DNA of 64,000 nucleotides from Alkalicoccobacillus porphyridii (GCF_007293315.1 NZ_VLXZ01000008.1:163307-227306), one strand, 5' to 3'; shown: positions 52,285 through 61,895, counted from the first letter of the stretch. Notes: generated from the sequence alone by a model not told the origin. Numbers and translations are program-made.

Positions 52285-52473
52285 ATGGCTCTTGAAATGA
52301 AGAAAAATTGTCTACGTTGTGAAACTTTGCTTAAAAACCATTTATACGCCTACATTTGCGTTCATGAATGTACATTCTGTCCTGATTGTACAAAAGAGCT
52401 GAAGAATATTTGTCCTAACTGCGGAGGAGAGCTAGTAAGGAGACCTAGAAGACCCGAAAGAAAGATAGTCTAA
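52285..52473 (+). CDS. DUF1272 zinc-ribbon-like protein
   Basis: 62 residues. NCLRCETLL, YICVHECTFCPDCTKEL and ICPNCGGELVRRPRRP give about seven Cys plus a His in the RING-like order of DUF1272. The ATG is preceded by GAGGAGGCGAG. A small cytoplasmic Zn protein of unknown role. Confidence 0.82.
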   Translation: MALEMKKNCLRCETLLKNHLYAYICVHECTFCPDCTKELKNICPNCGGELVRRPRRPERKIV

Positions 52474-52492
52474 TGATCAATTTGTAAAGCTG

Positions 52493-52514
52493 GAGTATGA
52501 CACATGTCATACTC
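52493..52514. promoter_or_regulatory. Candidate DesR operator
   Basis: GAGTATGACA and TGTCATACTC form perfect 10-bp arms around CA. It is centred about 65 bp before the predicted des transcription start, and the regulator gene desR closes the same operon. Confidence 0.65.
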
Positions 52515-52533
52515 ACTGCATGATGGTTACTAC

Positions 52534-52562
52534 TTACACCAGCTCCTAAGTTAGCTTATAGT
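52534..52562 (+). promoter_or_regulatory. Sigma-A-like promoter of the des operon
   Basis: TTACAC, a 17-bp spacer and TATAGT lie between the palindrome and the desaturase ribosome site. Confidence 0.6.
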
Positions 52563-52596
52563 TAGTTTATAAGCAAGTGATGGAGGGAGATGTAGT

Positions 52597-53613
52597 ATGA
52601 CTAATACAGATCACGCTAAGAAGACCAAGAAATTAACCCAGCAGGTTTTGAAATATGCTAAGGGTGAAAATAAAAATAGTATTACTCAACTACTAAATAC
52701 GTTTATACCGTTTATCGCGCTATGGGTTGGTGCGTACCTACTCATGAATATCTCTTACCTACTTTCTGTGCCTCTTATTATCGTAGCGGCAGGTTTTTTG
52801 ATTCGAATCTTTATTATTTTTCATGATTGTTGTCATGGATCATTTTTCAAAAGTAAAAAAGTTAATCTGATATTAGGAACAATTACAGGCGTAATTACAC
52901 TATTTCCATTTACCCAATGGAAGCGCGACCACTCTATACATCATGCTACTAGCAGTAACCTTGATAAACGAGGGACGGGAGATATTTGGGTCTTTACCAT
53001 TGAGGAGTATCAAGCAGCTTCAAGATGGGAAAAGTTGATGTATCGTTTATATCGAAATCCAGTCGTTATGTTTGGACTTGGACCTATTTATTTATTTCTG
53101 ATTAAAAATCGCTTTAATCGAAAAGATGCCCCTTTGAAGGAACGTATGAATACGTACACAACAAATGCTTTAATTGTAGCCTTTGCTTTATGTACAATAT
53201 TGCTGGTAGGCTGGCAGGCATTTTTACTTATTCAAGGCCCAATCTTCTTTATTTCAGGTATGTTAGGCATTTGGCTTTTTTATGTACAGCACACGTTTGA
53301 GGATACGTACTTTGAGGAAGATGAGAACTGGGATTACGTGAAAGCAGCAGTTGAAGGAAGCTCTTATTATAAGCTGCCACCATTGCTTCAATGGCTGACA
53401 GGAAATATTGGGTATCATCATGTCCATCATCTTAGTCCAAGAATTCCAAACTACAAGCTGGCAAAAGCTCATAATGAAACAGAGCAGTTAAAGAATATTC
53501 CGACCGTTACATTATTAACAAGTCTACAGTCCCTAAAGTTTCGTCTTTGGGATACCACTGAGAAACGTTTTGTAGGCTACAAAGCGTTAAAGCAAATCCA
53601 ACAATCTAACTAG
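52597..53613 (+). CDS. des: Membrane acyl-lipid desaturase
   Basis: 338 residues with all three histidine boxes of di-iron fatty acid desaturases: HDCCHGSFF near residue 76, HSIHH near 112 and HHVHHLSP near 275, with four hydrophobic spans between them. It would introduce a cis double bond (Delta5 in B. subtilis Des) into membrane phospholipid chains on cold shift. GATGGAGGGAGATG precedes the ATG. The two downstream genes encode a DesK-like kinase and a DesR-like regulator, which together with the upstream palindrome supports cold-induced control. Confidence 0.93.
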   Translation: MTNTDHAKKTKKLTQQVLKYAKGENKNSITQLLNTFIPFIALWVGAYLLMNISYLLSVPLIIVAAGFLIRIFIIFHDCCHGSFFKSKKVNLILGTITGVITLFPFTQWKRDHSIHHATSSNLDKRGTGDIWVFTIEEYQAASRWEKLMYRLYRNPVVMFGLGPIYLFLIKNRFNRKDAPLKERMNTYTTNALIVAFALCTILLVGWQAFLLIQGPIFFISGMLGIWLFYVQHTFEDTYFEEDENWDYVKAAVEGSSYYKLPPLLQWLTGNIGYHHVHHLSPRIPNYKLAKAHNETEQLKNIPTVTLLTSLQSLKFRLWDTTEKRFVGYKALKQIQQSN

Positions 53614-53647
53614 AAAATATTGTTTTAGCCATGATAGGATGATCAGT

Positions 53648-54796
53648 ATGTTAGACAAAATCCAAAAATTGAATTTTCACACCTACAGTGGAATATCGCC
53701 CTATATATGGGCGGTATTCTTCATTCTGCCCTTTTATTATATATTTCAATTTTCGTTTGAAGTAAATATGATTTCAAGTGTCATTCTTACGATTAGTTTT
53801 TTTATTTTCTATCGAATTGCCTTCTTATCAAAAGGGTGGCTTGTCTATCTTTGGACATTTATTTTGATGGGGATTTCAACATCTACCATTTTTTTATTTG
53901 GATATACGTTTTTTGCCTTTTTTATTGCTTACTTTATTGGTAACATAAGGAATAAACGTTCCTTTTATCTTCTGTATATCTTTCATTTGGTGAGTACCTC
54001 ATTCTCTATAAATTATGGAATAATCTACGCACCAAATCTGTTTTTACCTCAACTGGCTTTTGTCATTATTGCTTGGATTAGCGTCATTTTGCTACCATTC
54101 AGTACACATAATAAAAATGAACGGGATATTCTTGAAGATAAGCTAGAAGATGCAAATGAACAGCTTTCCGAGTTAATCAAACTTAAGGAGAGACAGCGAA
54201 TTGCACGTGATCTTCATGATACATTAGGGCAAAGTCTTTCAATGATTGGGTTAAAAAGTGAACTTGCCAGGAAGTTGATCTATAAAGATCCACAAAAGGC
54301 AGCTTTAGAAATCAAAGAAGTACAGCAAACCGCTCGAACCTCCTTACATGAAGTGAGAAAGCTTGTTTCCTCCATGCGAGGTCTAAGACTTAGAGATGAG
54401 CAAATCTTGTCTGCACAGATGCTTAAGGCAGCTCATATTTCTTGGGCACGGCATGAAGAAGATAAAGACCTGATAAATAATATTAATTTGATTACAGAGA
54501 ATATACTTGCTATGTGTTTAAAAGAAGCGGTAACAAATGTTGTAAAGCATAGTAACGCAACAGAATGTGAGGTATTTCTCCAGACAGATCATGATCAGCT
54601 GATTATGATAGTCCGGGATAATGGAACCTTCAAAGCAGGAGAGAATTATTTTGAAAAAGGTAATGGTCTCGCAGGAATGAAGGAGCGTTTAGAATTCGTG
54701 AATGGAAGCCTCACGATTGATACATCAGATGGAACGGAGCTCCGAATCCAAGTGCCTTATGATATAAAAATAATCTACAAGGATGAGAATTCATGA
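53648..54796 (+). CDS. desK: DesK-like thermosensor histidine kinase
   Basis: About 382 residues. Four or five membrane spans fill residues 15-150. A coiled linker (NERDILEDKLEDANEQLSEL) leads to the DHp motif ERQRIARDLHDTLGQSLSM, whose His is the phosphorylation site. An HATPase_c domain follows with N-box EAVTNVVKHSNA and GNGLAGMKERL. In DesK the spans sense membrane thickness. ATG 53648 is preferred by its spacing to GGATGATC; ATG 53639 is possible. It overlaps desR by four bases. Confidence 0.9.
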   Translation: MLDKIQKLNFHTYSGISPYIWAVFFILPFYYIFQFSFEVNMISSVILTISFFIFYRIAFLSKGWLVYLWTFILMGISTSTIFLFGYTFFAFFIAYFIGNIRNKRSFYLLYIFHLVSTSFSINYGIIYAPNLFLPQLAFVIIAWISVILLPFSTHNKNERDILEDKLEDANEQLSELIKLKERQRIARDLHDTLGQSLSMIGLKSELARKLIYKDPQKAALEIKEVQQTARTSLHEVRKLVSSMRGLRLRDEQILSAQMLKAAHISWARHEEDKDLINNINLITENILAMCLKEAVTNVVKHSNATECEVFLQTDHDQLIMIVRDNGTFKAGENYFEKGNGLAGMKERLEFVNGSLTIDTSDGTELRIQVPYDIKIIYKDENS

Positions 54797-55392
54797 TTAA
54801 AATCTATATAGCTGAAGACCAGCAGCTTTTGCTTGGGGCGCTTGAGGCTTTGCTTAACTTGGAAGATGATATGGAAATCGTCGGAAAAGGAAAGAGTGGA
54901 CAAGAAGCTGTAGATTATGTTCAAAAGCATAAGCCTGATGTGTGTATTATGGATATTGAAATGCCAGAGAAAACAGGACTCGAAGCAGCAGAGGAATTAA
55001 AATCATCTGGTTGTAAATTGGTGATACTAACCACCTTTGCTAGATCTGGTTATTTTCAACGAGCTCTTCAAGCTGGAGTGAGCGCCTATTTATTAAAAGA
55101 TAGCTCAAGTGACGAGTTGGCCCAAGCAATCCGTCATGTCATGGATGGAAAAAGAGTCTACGCTCCAGAATTAATGGATGATGTGTTTCGTGAAACCAAT
55201 CCTCTTACTGAGCGTGAGAAAGCTGTACTATCACTGATCGCTGAAGGGAAAAGCACAAAAGAAATCTCGGTTGAGCTAGACATTAAGATAGGAACTGTAC
55301 GTAATTATGTGTCAGTTATCCTCGAGAAGCTAGATGTAAAAAACCGAATTGAAGCCGTTACACATTCTAAGGAGAAGGGATGGTTTAGTTAA
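54793..55392 (+). CDS. desR: DesR-like response regulator (NarL/LuxR type)
   Basis: 199 residues. The receiver domain has IAEDQ acidic residues, CIMDIEMPEKTG with the phospho-Asp near 54, ILTTFAR and the Lys in YLLKDSSSDEL. A LuxR helix-turn-helix covers NPLTEREKAVLSLIAEGKST to IGTVRNYVSVILEKLDVKNR. It likely activates des by binding the palindrome at 52.5 kb once phosphorylated by the kinase encoded just before it. Confidence 0.92.
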   Translation: MIKIYIAEDQQLLLGALEALLNLEDDMEIVGKGKSGQEAVDYVQKHKPDVCIMDIEMPEKTGLEAAEELKSSGCKLVILTTFARSGYFQRALQAGVSAYLLKDSSSDELAQAIRHVMDGKRVYAPELMDDVFRETNPLTEREKAVLSLIAEGKSTKEISVELDIKIGTVRNYVSVILEKLDVKNRIEAVTHSKEKGWFS

Positions 55393-55435
55393 TATGACCA
55401 TGCTCTCCCTGTGCTTGATAATGGAACAAAATAAG

Positions 55436-55482
55436 GATAGTGGGTAAGGTCAACGATGGCTTTACCCACTATTTTCTTTTTA
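55436..55482 (+). terminator. Terminator of the des operon
   Basis: ATAGTGGGTAA pairs with TTACCCACTAT, followed by TTTCTTTTT. Confidence 0.9.
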
Positions 55483-55643
55483 AAGTATAGGGGGAAGCGC
55501 ATCCAGACCAGACCTTATTTCCCAAGCTCTTTTCATAATTTTTAAGAAAAGAAAAGTTGTTTAGTGTTGAAAGATATCGGTAACTAATGAATACTTATAG
55601 ATAGGATATTGTAATCATTAATGAAATAGTGAGGTGAGTAGCA

Positions 55644-55895
55644 ATGGCTGTTTTTGTGATGCTTCTGTTCATTGTTTTCCCTGCTATATTAATCGTTTTA
55701 AGTGTTCTTATGAAACGATATAGATATATCGTTTTTCTTCTTGCTATTTTGCTACCCGTATCATTAATAGCATGGAATTCTGATATGGAAACCATTCTTG
55801 TTAACTTGGATGCCATTGCACTTTATACGATAGCGTATTGTACAATCTGTGGCGTAACAATGATGATTTCAGCTAAGCTAAGAAACTCAATTTAA
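55644..55895 (+). CDS. Small membrane protein, 83 residues
   Basis: Three hydrophobic segments: VFVMLLFIVFPAILIVLSVL, YIVFLLAILLPVSLIAW and IALYTIAYCTICGVTMMISA. ATG 55644 follows GTGAGGTGAG. I do not recognise the family. It is 32 bases upstream of the LOG-family gene and may share its transcript. Confidence 0.65.
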   Translation: MAVFVMLLFIVFPAILIVLSVLMKRYRYIVFLLAILLPVSLIAWNSDMETILVNLDAIALYTIAYCTICGVTMMISAKLRNSI

Positions 55896-55926
55896 TTGAT
55901 ATATATAGAAAAGGGAGAGATTACGT

Positions 55927-56505
55927 ATGCATCAAATGAAAAGAATTGCGGTTTTTTGTGGTTCAAGTCAAGGAACAGATCCAATTTACATGGAGGAAGC
56001 TAAAAAGCTCGGTAGATTACTAGCTGAAAAAGGCATAGGTCTTGTGTACGGGGGAGCGCAGGTTGGTTGCATGGGCGCTGTAGCTAATGCGTGTTTAGAA
56101 GCAGGCGGCGAAGTAATTGGCGTGATTCCAGAAAAGCTAATGAATGTGGAAATTGCACATGGCGGACTAACGGAGCAACACATAGTGAAAACCATGCATG
56201 AAAGGAAAGCGATGATGGCTGATTTATCAGATGCCTTTGTTGCGTTACCAGGAGGAGCGGGCACTTTGGAGGAGTGGTTTGAAGTGTTTACATGGTCTCA
56301 GCTAGGCTATCACCACAAGCCGTGTAGCTTCTTAAATGTGAATGAGTTCTATAATCCATTATTCGAAATGCTTGAGCATACCATAGAGCAAGGATTTATG
56401 CGACCGGCATATCAAGAGCTAATTATTACAGCGAATGATTCAGAGCAGCTTTTAGAGAAATTACATCAATTCACACCACTTGAGGTTTCTAAGTGGGGGA
56501 ACTAG
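55927..56505 (+). CDS. LOG-family protein (nucleotide 5'-monophosphate phosphoribohydrolase)
   Basis: 192 residues with IAVFCGSSQGTDP at the start, GLVYGGAQVGCMGAVA near 38 and the active-site PGGAGTLEEWFEVFTW near 105 (family PGGxGTxxE). LOG proteins cleave the ribose-phosphate bond of cytokinin-type nucleotides or AMP-like compounds; B. subtilis YvdD is the close parallel. GAAAGGGAGAG precedes ATG. Confidence 0.9.
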   Translation: MHQMKRIAVFCGSSQGTDPIYMEEAKKLGRLLAEKGIGLVYGGAQVGCMGAVANACLEAGGEVIGVIPEKLMNVEIAHGGLTEQHIVKTMHERKAMMADLSDAFVALPGGAGTLEEWFEVFTWSQLGYHHKPCSFLNVNEFYNPLFEMLEHTIEQGFMRPAYQELIITANDSEQLLEKLHQFTPLEVSKWGN

Positions 56506-56575
56506 GGCCGGACCTACATGAATAATACAGTCCTTCAAGAATTAGTGAAAGATCAAAATGAGGAGATGGTCACGG

Positions 56576-57121
56576 GTGAGTGAATACGTAGACAAAAGTC
56601 AGTGGCCTGTCTGGGCTGAAGAGCCAATTATTATAGAAGAGCCGACTCCAATGTGGCAGGTTATGGGTGAAGAAGAGAAGAAAAAGTTGTTTACATTACT
56701 AGGGGCATTTGCTGTTAAAGAGATTGAACATATCGGCAGTACGTCTATCCCTAATCTGCCTGCCAAACCCATTATAGATATGATGGCGAAGATAAAGGAC
56801 TTTGGTCAATTAAAAGAAATCATTCAAGTGTTAGAAGAGTTCGACTGGCATTATGTGCCGCAAGATTTGGATCAGCGAGAGTGGAGAAGGTATTTTGTAA
56901 AAGTACATAATGACAAACGAGTCGCTCACCTACATCTAGTAAAAGAAGGAACGCAAAGGTGGGATGAACATTTGAAATTTCGTGACACTCTACGAGAGAA
57001 CAAGAATGTAGTTCAAGAGTATGCGAGTTTAAAGAAGAGACTTGCTATTAAGTTTACAGATGATCGCGAAGCCTATACAGAAGCAAAATCACAGTTTATT
57101 CAAAGCATCATTAAGCAATAA
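56576..57121 (+). CDS. GrpB/UPF0157-family protein
   Basis: About 181 residues. IEHIGSTSIPNLPAKPIIDMMAKI near 54 is the signature (a nucleotidyltransferase-like fold with the GST-S-P motif), and VAHLHLVKEGTQRWDEHLKFRDTL follows. GTG 56576 is chosen because AGGAGATGG lies eight bases upstream; the frame also opens with ATG 56558. Function not established for the family. Confidence 0.85.
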   Translation: MSEYVDKSQWPVWAEEPIIIEEPTPMWQVMGEEEKKKLFTLLGAFAVKEIEHIGSTSIPNLPAKPIIDMMAKIKDFGQLKEIIQVLEEFDWHYVPQDLDQREWRRYFVKVHNDKRVAHLHLVKEGTQRWDEHLKFRDTLRENKNVVQEYASLKKRLAIKFTDDREAYTEAKSQFIQSIIKQ

Positions 57122-57173
57122 GTTTCATTGCAGAATTTCATTTAACTACCACTTCGGATCAAGGGGGACCAAA

Positions 57174-58250
57174 ATGAAGCAAGCAAATCTGTTTGAACGT
57201 TTACATATAACCCATCCTATTATTCAAGCTCCAATGGCAGGAGGTATTTCAACCTCTGAATTAACCGCAGCCGTCTCCAACCATGGAGGGTTAGGAATGA
57301 TTGCAGCAGGATACTTAACCCCCGCGGAATTACTTCAGCAAATAAAAGAAGTAAAACAAAACACATCTAACTGGTTCGGCGTTAATATTTTTGTTCCAAG
57401 CGAATACGAGGTGGAGGACTGTGCTTTACATACATCTCGAACATTATTGGAACCGATACGCGAAAGCTTGCATCTTCAGCAGTCAGAGCCGACACTCCCT
57501 CAAGCGAACAGAGACCTAGCTAACTACCACAAACTTATAGATCTATTAATTGAAGAGCGAATACCTGTCTGCTCGTTTACGTTTGGAATTCCTTCCAAGG
57601 AGATTATCCAAAGACTAAAAAAACACAATATTGTCCTAATCGGAACGGCCACAACCGTCAAAGAAGCGATAGAAATTGAACGCATCGGTTTGGACATCGT
57701 GGTACTTCAAGGAAGTGAAGCAGGTGGCCACCGTGCAACGTTTTTGCATGCTGAAGAAGAAGGCTTGGTGGGTTTAATGTCATTAATACCACAGACCGTG
57801 AAACTCATAAACATTCCAATCATCGCCTCTGGTGGCATCATGGATGGGCGAGGACTGATGGCAGCGCGTTGCTTAGGAGCAGCAGCTGTACAAATGGGCA
57901 CGGCGTTCCTCACCTGTGAAGAAAGCGGAGCATCTGATATTCACAAGCAAGCAGTGACAAAAGCAACGGACAGCCAAACAACACTAACTCGAACCTTTTC
58001 AGGAAAAAAAGCCAGAGCCATAAATAATACTTTTATCAGACTGATGCAAAGTCGAGAAAAGGATTTGCCAGCCTTCCCAATTCAAAATACGCTTACAAAA
58101 CCGATCCGCACCGTATCATCACAACAGAATAACCGTGAATACATGTCCCTATGGTCTGGCCAAAGCCCAATGCTCGCTAGTATACAAACGGCAGAAGAGC
58201 TGATTGATAGAGTGATGCAAGAAGCAGAGGAGATTTGGAATGGGGTGTAA
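57174..58250 (+). CDS. Nitronate monooxygenase
   Basis: 358 residues. An FMN barrel: PIIQAPMAGGISTSELTAAV at the start, WFGVNIFVP, VVLQGSEAGGHRATF near 180 holding the catalytic His, and PIIASGGIMDGRGLMAARCLGAAAVQMGTAFL quoted in part as the phosphate-binding region. It oxidises alkyl nitronates such as propionate-3-nitronate with O2. ATG 57174 follows AAGGGGGAC; the frame opening at 57042 runs inside the GrpB-like gene. The next gene overlaps its end by 11 bases. Confidence 0.92.
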   Translation: MKQANLFERLHITHPIIQAPMAGGISTSELTAAVSNHGGLGMIAAGYLTPAELLQQIKEVKQNTSNWFGVNIFVPSEYEVEDCALHTSRTLLEPIRESLHLQQSEPTLPQANRDLANYHKLIDLLIEERIPVCSFTFGIPSKEIIQRLKKHNIVLIGTATTVKEAIEIERIGLDIVVLQGSEAGGHRATFLHAEEEGLVGLMSLIPQTVKLINIPIIASGGIMDGRGLMAARCLGAAAVQMGTAFLTCEESGASDIHKQAVTKATDSQTTLTRTFSGKKARAINNTFIRLMQSREKDLPAFPIQNTLTKPIRTVSSQQNNREYMSLWSGQSPMLASIQTAEELIDRVMQEAEEIWNGV

Positions 58251-59378
58251 AGGAACAAATAAAACTAAATTAATTATTCTTGGAGTTGGACATGCGAATC
58301 AGTTAGTTGCACGAGAATGCCAACCAGCTGTATACAGAGCTTTTTTTGATAGAGTAAAACCAGATGTCATTGGGGTAGAGCGAGCACCATTAGAATTCGC
58401 TCGTTCTCATTTCTATGAATTTACGCACGAACAACAGCATTTAATTTTGCCTTATGCAGAAAAAAATGCATTAAGCTTGCGCCTTTTGATTGGAGTCCAT
58501 CATCTAATGATCAATATCTAGTATGGGGCACATCGGATTTGGAGCAGCCTCCATTTATTAGAGAACAGGGAACGTATAAAGATTTTCTATTCTTTCCTCA
58601 GCCATTTACATATGAGAATGACTTTTTTTATTCTGAAAGAAAAGAAGGAAAAGAAGAAATAGACAGATGGATAGCGAATGAAAAAGCAGGAGAGGCTGAT
58701 TTTCCACGAAGGCTTTTTCTATATCGAACATTCATGCAAGCGATGCATATCAAACAAGTAGCAAAAGAAGCTAGTGGAAAGGTTGTTTTAGTTGTTGTTG
58801 GTCATATGCACAAGCACGACATCGAGAACATCCTAAAAGAAAACGAAGATATTGAACTTGTACAGTCATCCAGTTATGGGTACCCTTCAGACCAGGAAAT
58901 TAATAACAATATAGAACAAATGGATCGCTCCTTTATACTGGCATTTAATTTGTTAGGGGTGCAGGCAAGTCACGGGGTGGATTGGGACTGGATGAGAGTA
59001 TTAATTGAGGAGTTTCAAGGAAACATCGCTGAAACTATTTTGTTTCAAACGAGACTAGATGTGTTAACTAATAAAATCACACCAGAAGCAGCCATTCATC
59101 AATATCAAACCGCTTTAGACAGTGTAGAAGATAACAAGCGGTTTAGCTTTCAAAGAGATGTTGAAGGTGATCGGGTAGATACATACTATGATCCATTTGG
59201 TGGTGTTTCAATAAAAATTAGACTATTCATAGAGCTAGCTAGGGAGTATTACAAGCTAAGTCATCTCCAAAGAGTAGAGGAATTAAAAGAACACATTCTT
59301 AATCTAGACGAAATGAATTCCTTAAAGAAGCTACAAATACAAGGATACTGGGAGAAGCATTTGCTGGGCGAATCATAA
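58240..59378 (+). pseudogene. Frameshifted TraB/GumN-like gene
   Basis: Two frames carry one protein. The first (ATG 58240) reads LIILGVGHANQLVARECQPA and VIGVERAPLEFARSHFYEF, up to NALSL near 58479. The homologous continuation, APFDWSPSSNDQYLVWGTSD followed by LEQPPFIREQGTYKDFLFF, is in another frame with no start codon of its own until 58539. One missing base near 58475-58484 explains this. The whole would be about 380 residues. GVGH, VGVER and the later VVVGHMHKHDIENIL suggest the TraB/GumN/erythromycin-esterase-like fold, by inference. The rest (to 59378) is intact. A sequencing error remains possible. Confidence 0.75.
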
Positions 59379-59401
59379 TACGAAGCAAAGGCGGCGGTGA
59401 A

Positions 59402-60442
59402 ATGAAGGTGAAAGAAGCAAAAGCAATCACTACCGAATGGGTCTTGAACTTTTCTAAAAAACACTCATCCTTTCATAGCGCATATTTAGCTGGCTCTATT
59501 GTAGATAGAGAGGAGGAAACGACCCTGCCTCCCAGCTCCGATCTTGACGTATTAATCATACTTAACCAAGAAGAGATTCCATTAAAACCTGGGAAAATTC
59601 GATTCCATCACGTGTTATTAGATGTAACTTACCTACCCTGGTCACAGTTTCATGAAATAGAGGGAGTTCTAAGCTCCTATCATTTAGCTAATAGTCTCAA
59701 ACATAATACAATTCTTCTGGATCCAACTTATGAGTTACATAATCTCCAATTAGAGGTTGCTCGACAATTTCCAAAGAAGAAATGGGTGGAAGCTCGTTGC
59801 GAAGACGCTATGAAGCGAATCACGAATAACTTGAATAGTCTAACCCAAAAGAGTCAGTGGGCAGATCAAGTGATGGCATGGCTATTTGGCACAGGAGTGA
59901 TGTGCCATGTATTGCTTATAGCAGGACTTGAAAATCCAACGATTCGATTACGTTATCTTACCACTCGAACACTTCTTACAACGTATCAGCAGGAGACGGT
60001 GTACGAGAAGTTACTTGACCTTCTAGGATGTAAAGAACTTGGAGCAGAAAGACTCTTAGAGCACCTTGACCATTTAGAGCAAACTTTTGATGCCGCGGTA
60101 TCTCATGCAAAAACGCCATTCTTTTTTAGTTCAGACATCACAGCTGATGCTAGAGTTATAGCCATTGATGGCAGCCGAGAATTAATCGTCGCAGGAAATC
60201 ACAGAGAAGCGGTATTCTGGATCGTTGCCACCTTTGCACGCTGTCATCAAATATTCAACGCAGATGCCCTAAACCTCAGCGAATGTTACAAGCAGTCCTT
60301 TCAATTATTGTTAGAAGACCTTGGCATTCATGACGTACACGATCTCGAGCAACGCTCAACAAGCGTGCGAGCCTATCTCCCCACACTAAAAGCAAGTGCG
60401 ATGAAAATTATGGATGAGAATCCGAGTGTTATTGATGAGTAG
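59402..60442 (+). CDS. Nucleotidyltransferase-domain protein
   Basis: 346 residues. AYLAGSIVDREE followed by PPSSDLDVLIIL gives the GS...DxD metal motif of minimal nucleotidyltransferases near residues 28-50, and VLLDVTYLPW provides the third acidic residue. The remaining 250 residues are helical, without clear motifs, like aminoglycoside-adenylyltransferase-type proteins. ATG 59402 follows GGCGGCGGTG. Substrate unknown; resistance is not implied. Confidence 0.78.
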   Translation: MKVKEAKAITTEWVLNFSKKHSSFHSAYLAGSIVDREEETTLPPSSDLDVLIILNQEEIPLKPGKIRFHHVLLDVTYLPWSQFHEIEGVLSSYHLANSLKHNTILLDPTYELHNLQLEVARQFPKKKWVEARCEDAMKRITNNLNSLTQKSQWADQVMAWLFGTGVMCHVLLIAGLENPTIRLRYLTTRTLLTTYQQETVYEKLLDLLGCKELGAERLLEHLDHLEQTFDAAVSHAKTPFFFSSDITADARVIAIDGSRELIVAGNHREAVFWIVATFARCHQIFNADALNLSECYKQSFQLLLEDLGIHDVHDLEQRSTSVRAYLPTLKASAMKIMDENPSVIDE

Positions 60443-60528
60443 GCGAGCAATAATGATCGGCGGTAGTTCAGGGATTGAAAGCATATAGATGAGGATCTGG
60501 ACCAGTTAACCAAGTAAAGGATGATTAG

Positions 60529-61167
60529 ATGGTAAAAGCAATCTTATTTGATTTTGATGGGACACTAGCAAATACGTTACCCTTATGCTTTAAAGCCTTC
60601 CAACATGTGTTTCAATCCTTTGACGAGATCGAACATACAGATGATGCGATTAAAGATATGTTTGGTCCTTCTGAAACAGGAATTATTAATAAAAACCTGA
60701 AGCATAAAGATACGTCACGAGCCATTGAATTGTACTATGAGACATATACGTTGAGTCATCAGGAACTTGTTGCAGAATTTCCTGAGATGCTCAATCTGCT
60801 TCAGGATTTAAAGGATAAAGGCTATCTTTTAGGTATTGTTACTGGTAAGGCTAGGAGAAGCCTAGAAATATCACTTGAAGCACTAAATATGTCAAGTTTA
60901 TTTGATACAGTGATTACAGGAGATGATGTGATACAGGCCAAGCCTCATCCAGAAGGAATAGAATTAGCATTAAAAAAGCTGAAGATAGATAAAGAAGAGG
61001 TCATCTTTCTTGGAGACAGTGATGCGGATATCTTGGCAGGTAAGGAGGCAGCGATAAGCACGATGGCTGTTAATTGGCTGCCAGATTATCAAGCAACCTT
61101 TAAAGTGAAACCAGATCATTTACTCCAACATGTGGATGAGCTAAGAGCGGTTATTAAGTCCATTTAA
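60529..61167 (+). CDS. HAD-family phosphatase (PpaX/Gph-like)
   Basis: 212 residues. Motif I is ILFDFDGTLANT, motif II IVTGKARRSLE near 104, the Lys is in AKPHPEGIE and motif IV is VIFLGDSDADILAGKEA near 163. The helical cap lies between residues 15 and 85. It could be a pyrophosphatase or phosphoglycolate phosphatase; the choice is not visible in the sequence. It is followed after 11 bases by an acetyltransferase gene. Confidence 0.87.
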   Translation: MVKAILFDFDGTLANTLPLCFKAFQHVFQSFDEIEHTDDAIKDMFGPSETGIINKNLKHKDTSRAIELYYETYTLSHQELVAEFPEMLNLLQDLKDKGYLLGIVTGKARRSLEISLEALNMSSLFDTVITGDDVIQAKPHPEGIELALKKLKIDKEEVIFLGDSDADILAGKEAAISTMAVNWLPDYQATFKVKPDHLLQHVDELRAVIKSI

Positions 61168-61178
61168 GAGGAGAGGTA

Positions 61179-61664
61179 ATGGTGACCGCAGAGAACTCAG
61201 GTAAATATAACTATATAATTAGGGAGCTTGCACTTCAACAGGACGATATAGCTCAAGAGGTTTGGCAGTTGCAAATGCAATCTTATAGAGTAGAAGCGGA
61301 TCTCATTGGTTTAGACGATTTTCCACCCTTGCGTCAGACTTTAGCTGATCTTAAGCAAAGTAAAGAAGTATACTATGGCTGCCATGACCAAAATGTATTG
61401 ATGGGTGTCCTATCATTAGAGTTTAAGAAGAACTCAATACTCATTACTAGAGTAATTGTTCATCCAACACATTTTAGAAAAAGTGTTGCTAAAGCACTTT
61501 TGCTTTTTGTAGATTCATTTAAAAGTGAAAGCATAATGGTTTCAACCGCATCTAATAATATACCTGCAATACAGCTTTACTTAAGCAATGGGTACCAGAA
61601 AATAAAAGAAGTACATATGCCTGAGGGAATCATCATGGCTACATTTATAAAATCATGTACGTAG
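61179..61664 (+). CDS. GNAT acetyltransferase
   Basis: 161 residues. DIAQEVWQLQMQSYRVEADLIGLDDFPPL (quoted in part) is a family opening, ILITRVIVHPTHFRKSVAKALLLFV is the acetyl-CoA region, in which the usual RxxGxG loop is degenerate (HFRKSVAK), and NNIPAIQLYLSNGYQKIKE ends it. ATG 61179 and GTG 61182 are both close to AGGAGAGG. Confidence 0.8.
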   Translation: MVTAENSGKYNYIIRELALQQDDIAQEVWQLQMQSYRVEADLIGLDDFPPLRQTLADLKQSKEVYYGCHDQNVLMGVLSLEFKKNSILITRVIVHPTHFRKSVAKALLLFVDSFKSESIMVSTASNNIPAIQLYLSNGYQKIKEVHMPEGIIMATFIKSCT

Positions 61665-61698
61665 ATCGTAAGCTAATACACGTAGCAATGGCGAATGT

Positions 61699-61895
61699 GG
61701 TTATTGAAAAAGAAGATTTATATGATAGTGAATCTTCTTTTTTTTAAACAGACCTCATTTCCTTAGATAGGAATGTTGGTCCTTTGTCTGATCGGGAACA
61801 TGAGCGAAGTTTTCTCCTGCAGCGGTGCAAACGAGCTCAATTTTTAATGACAGTGGCCTCCTCTCGAATGCGCAGGAATAGTATGAAATGCGCGA
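61699..61895. repeat. Deleted relic of the interspersed element with a phased motif pair
   Basis: TATTGAAAAAGAAG and TATATGATAGTGAATCTTCT match the left interior of the 41.3-kb copy. Most of the core hairpin is deleted, leaving GTTTTCTCCTGCAGCGG, and it ends in ATGACAGTGGCCTCC (61861). Directly after it, ATGCGC and ATGCGCGAAG lie 20 bases apart, as in the 33.1-kb array. Nothing else is seen between 61665 and 61960. Confidence 0.65.
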
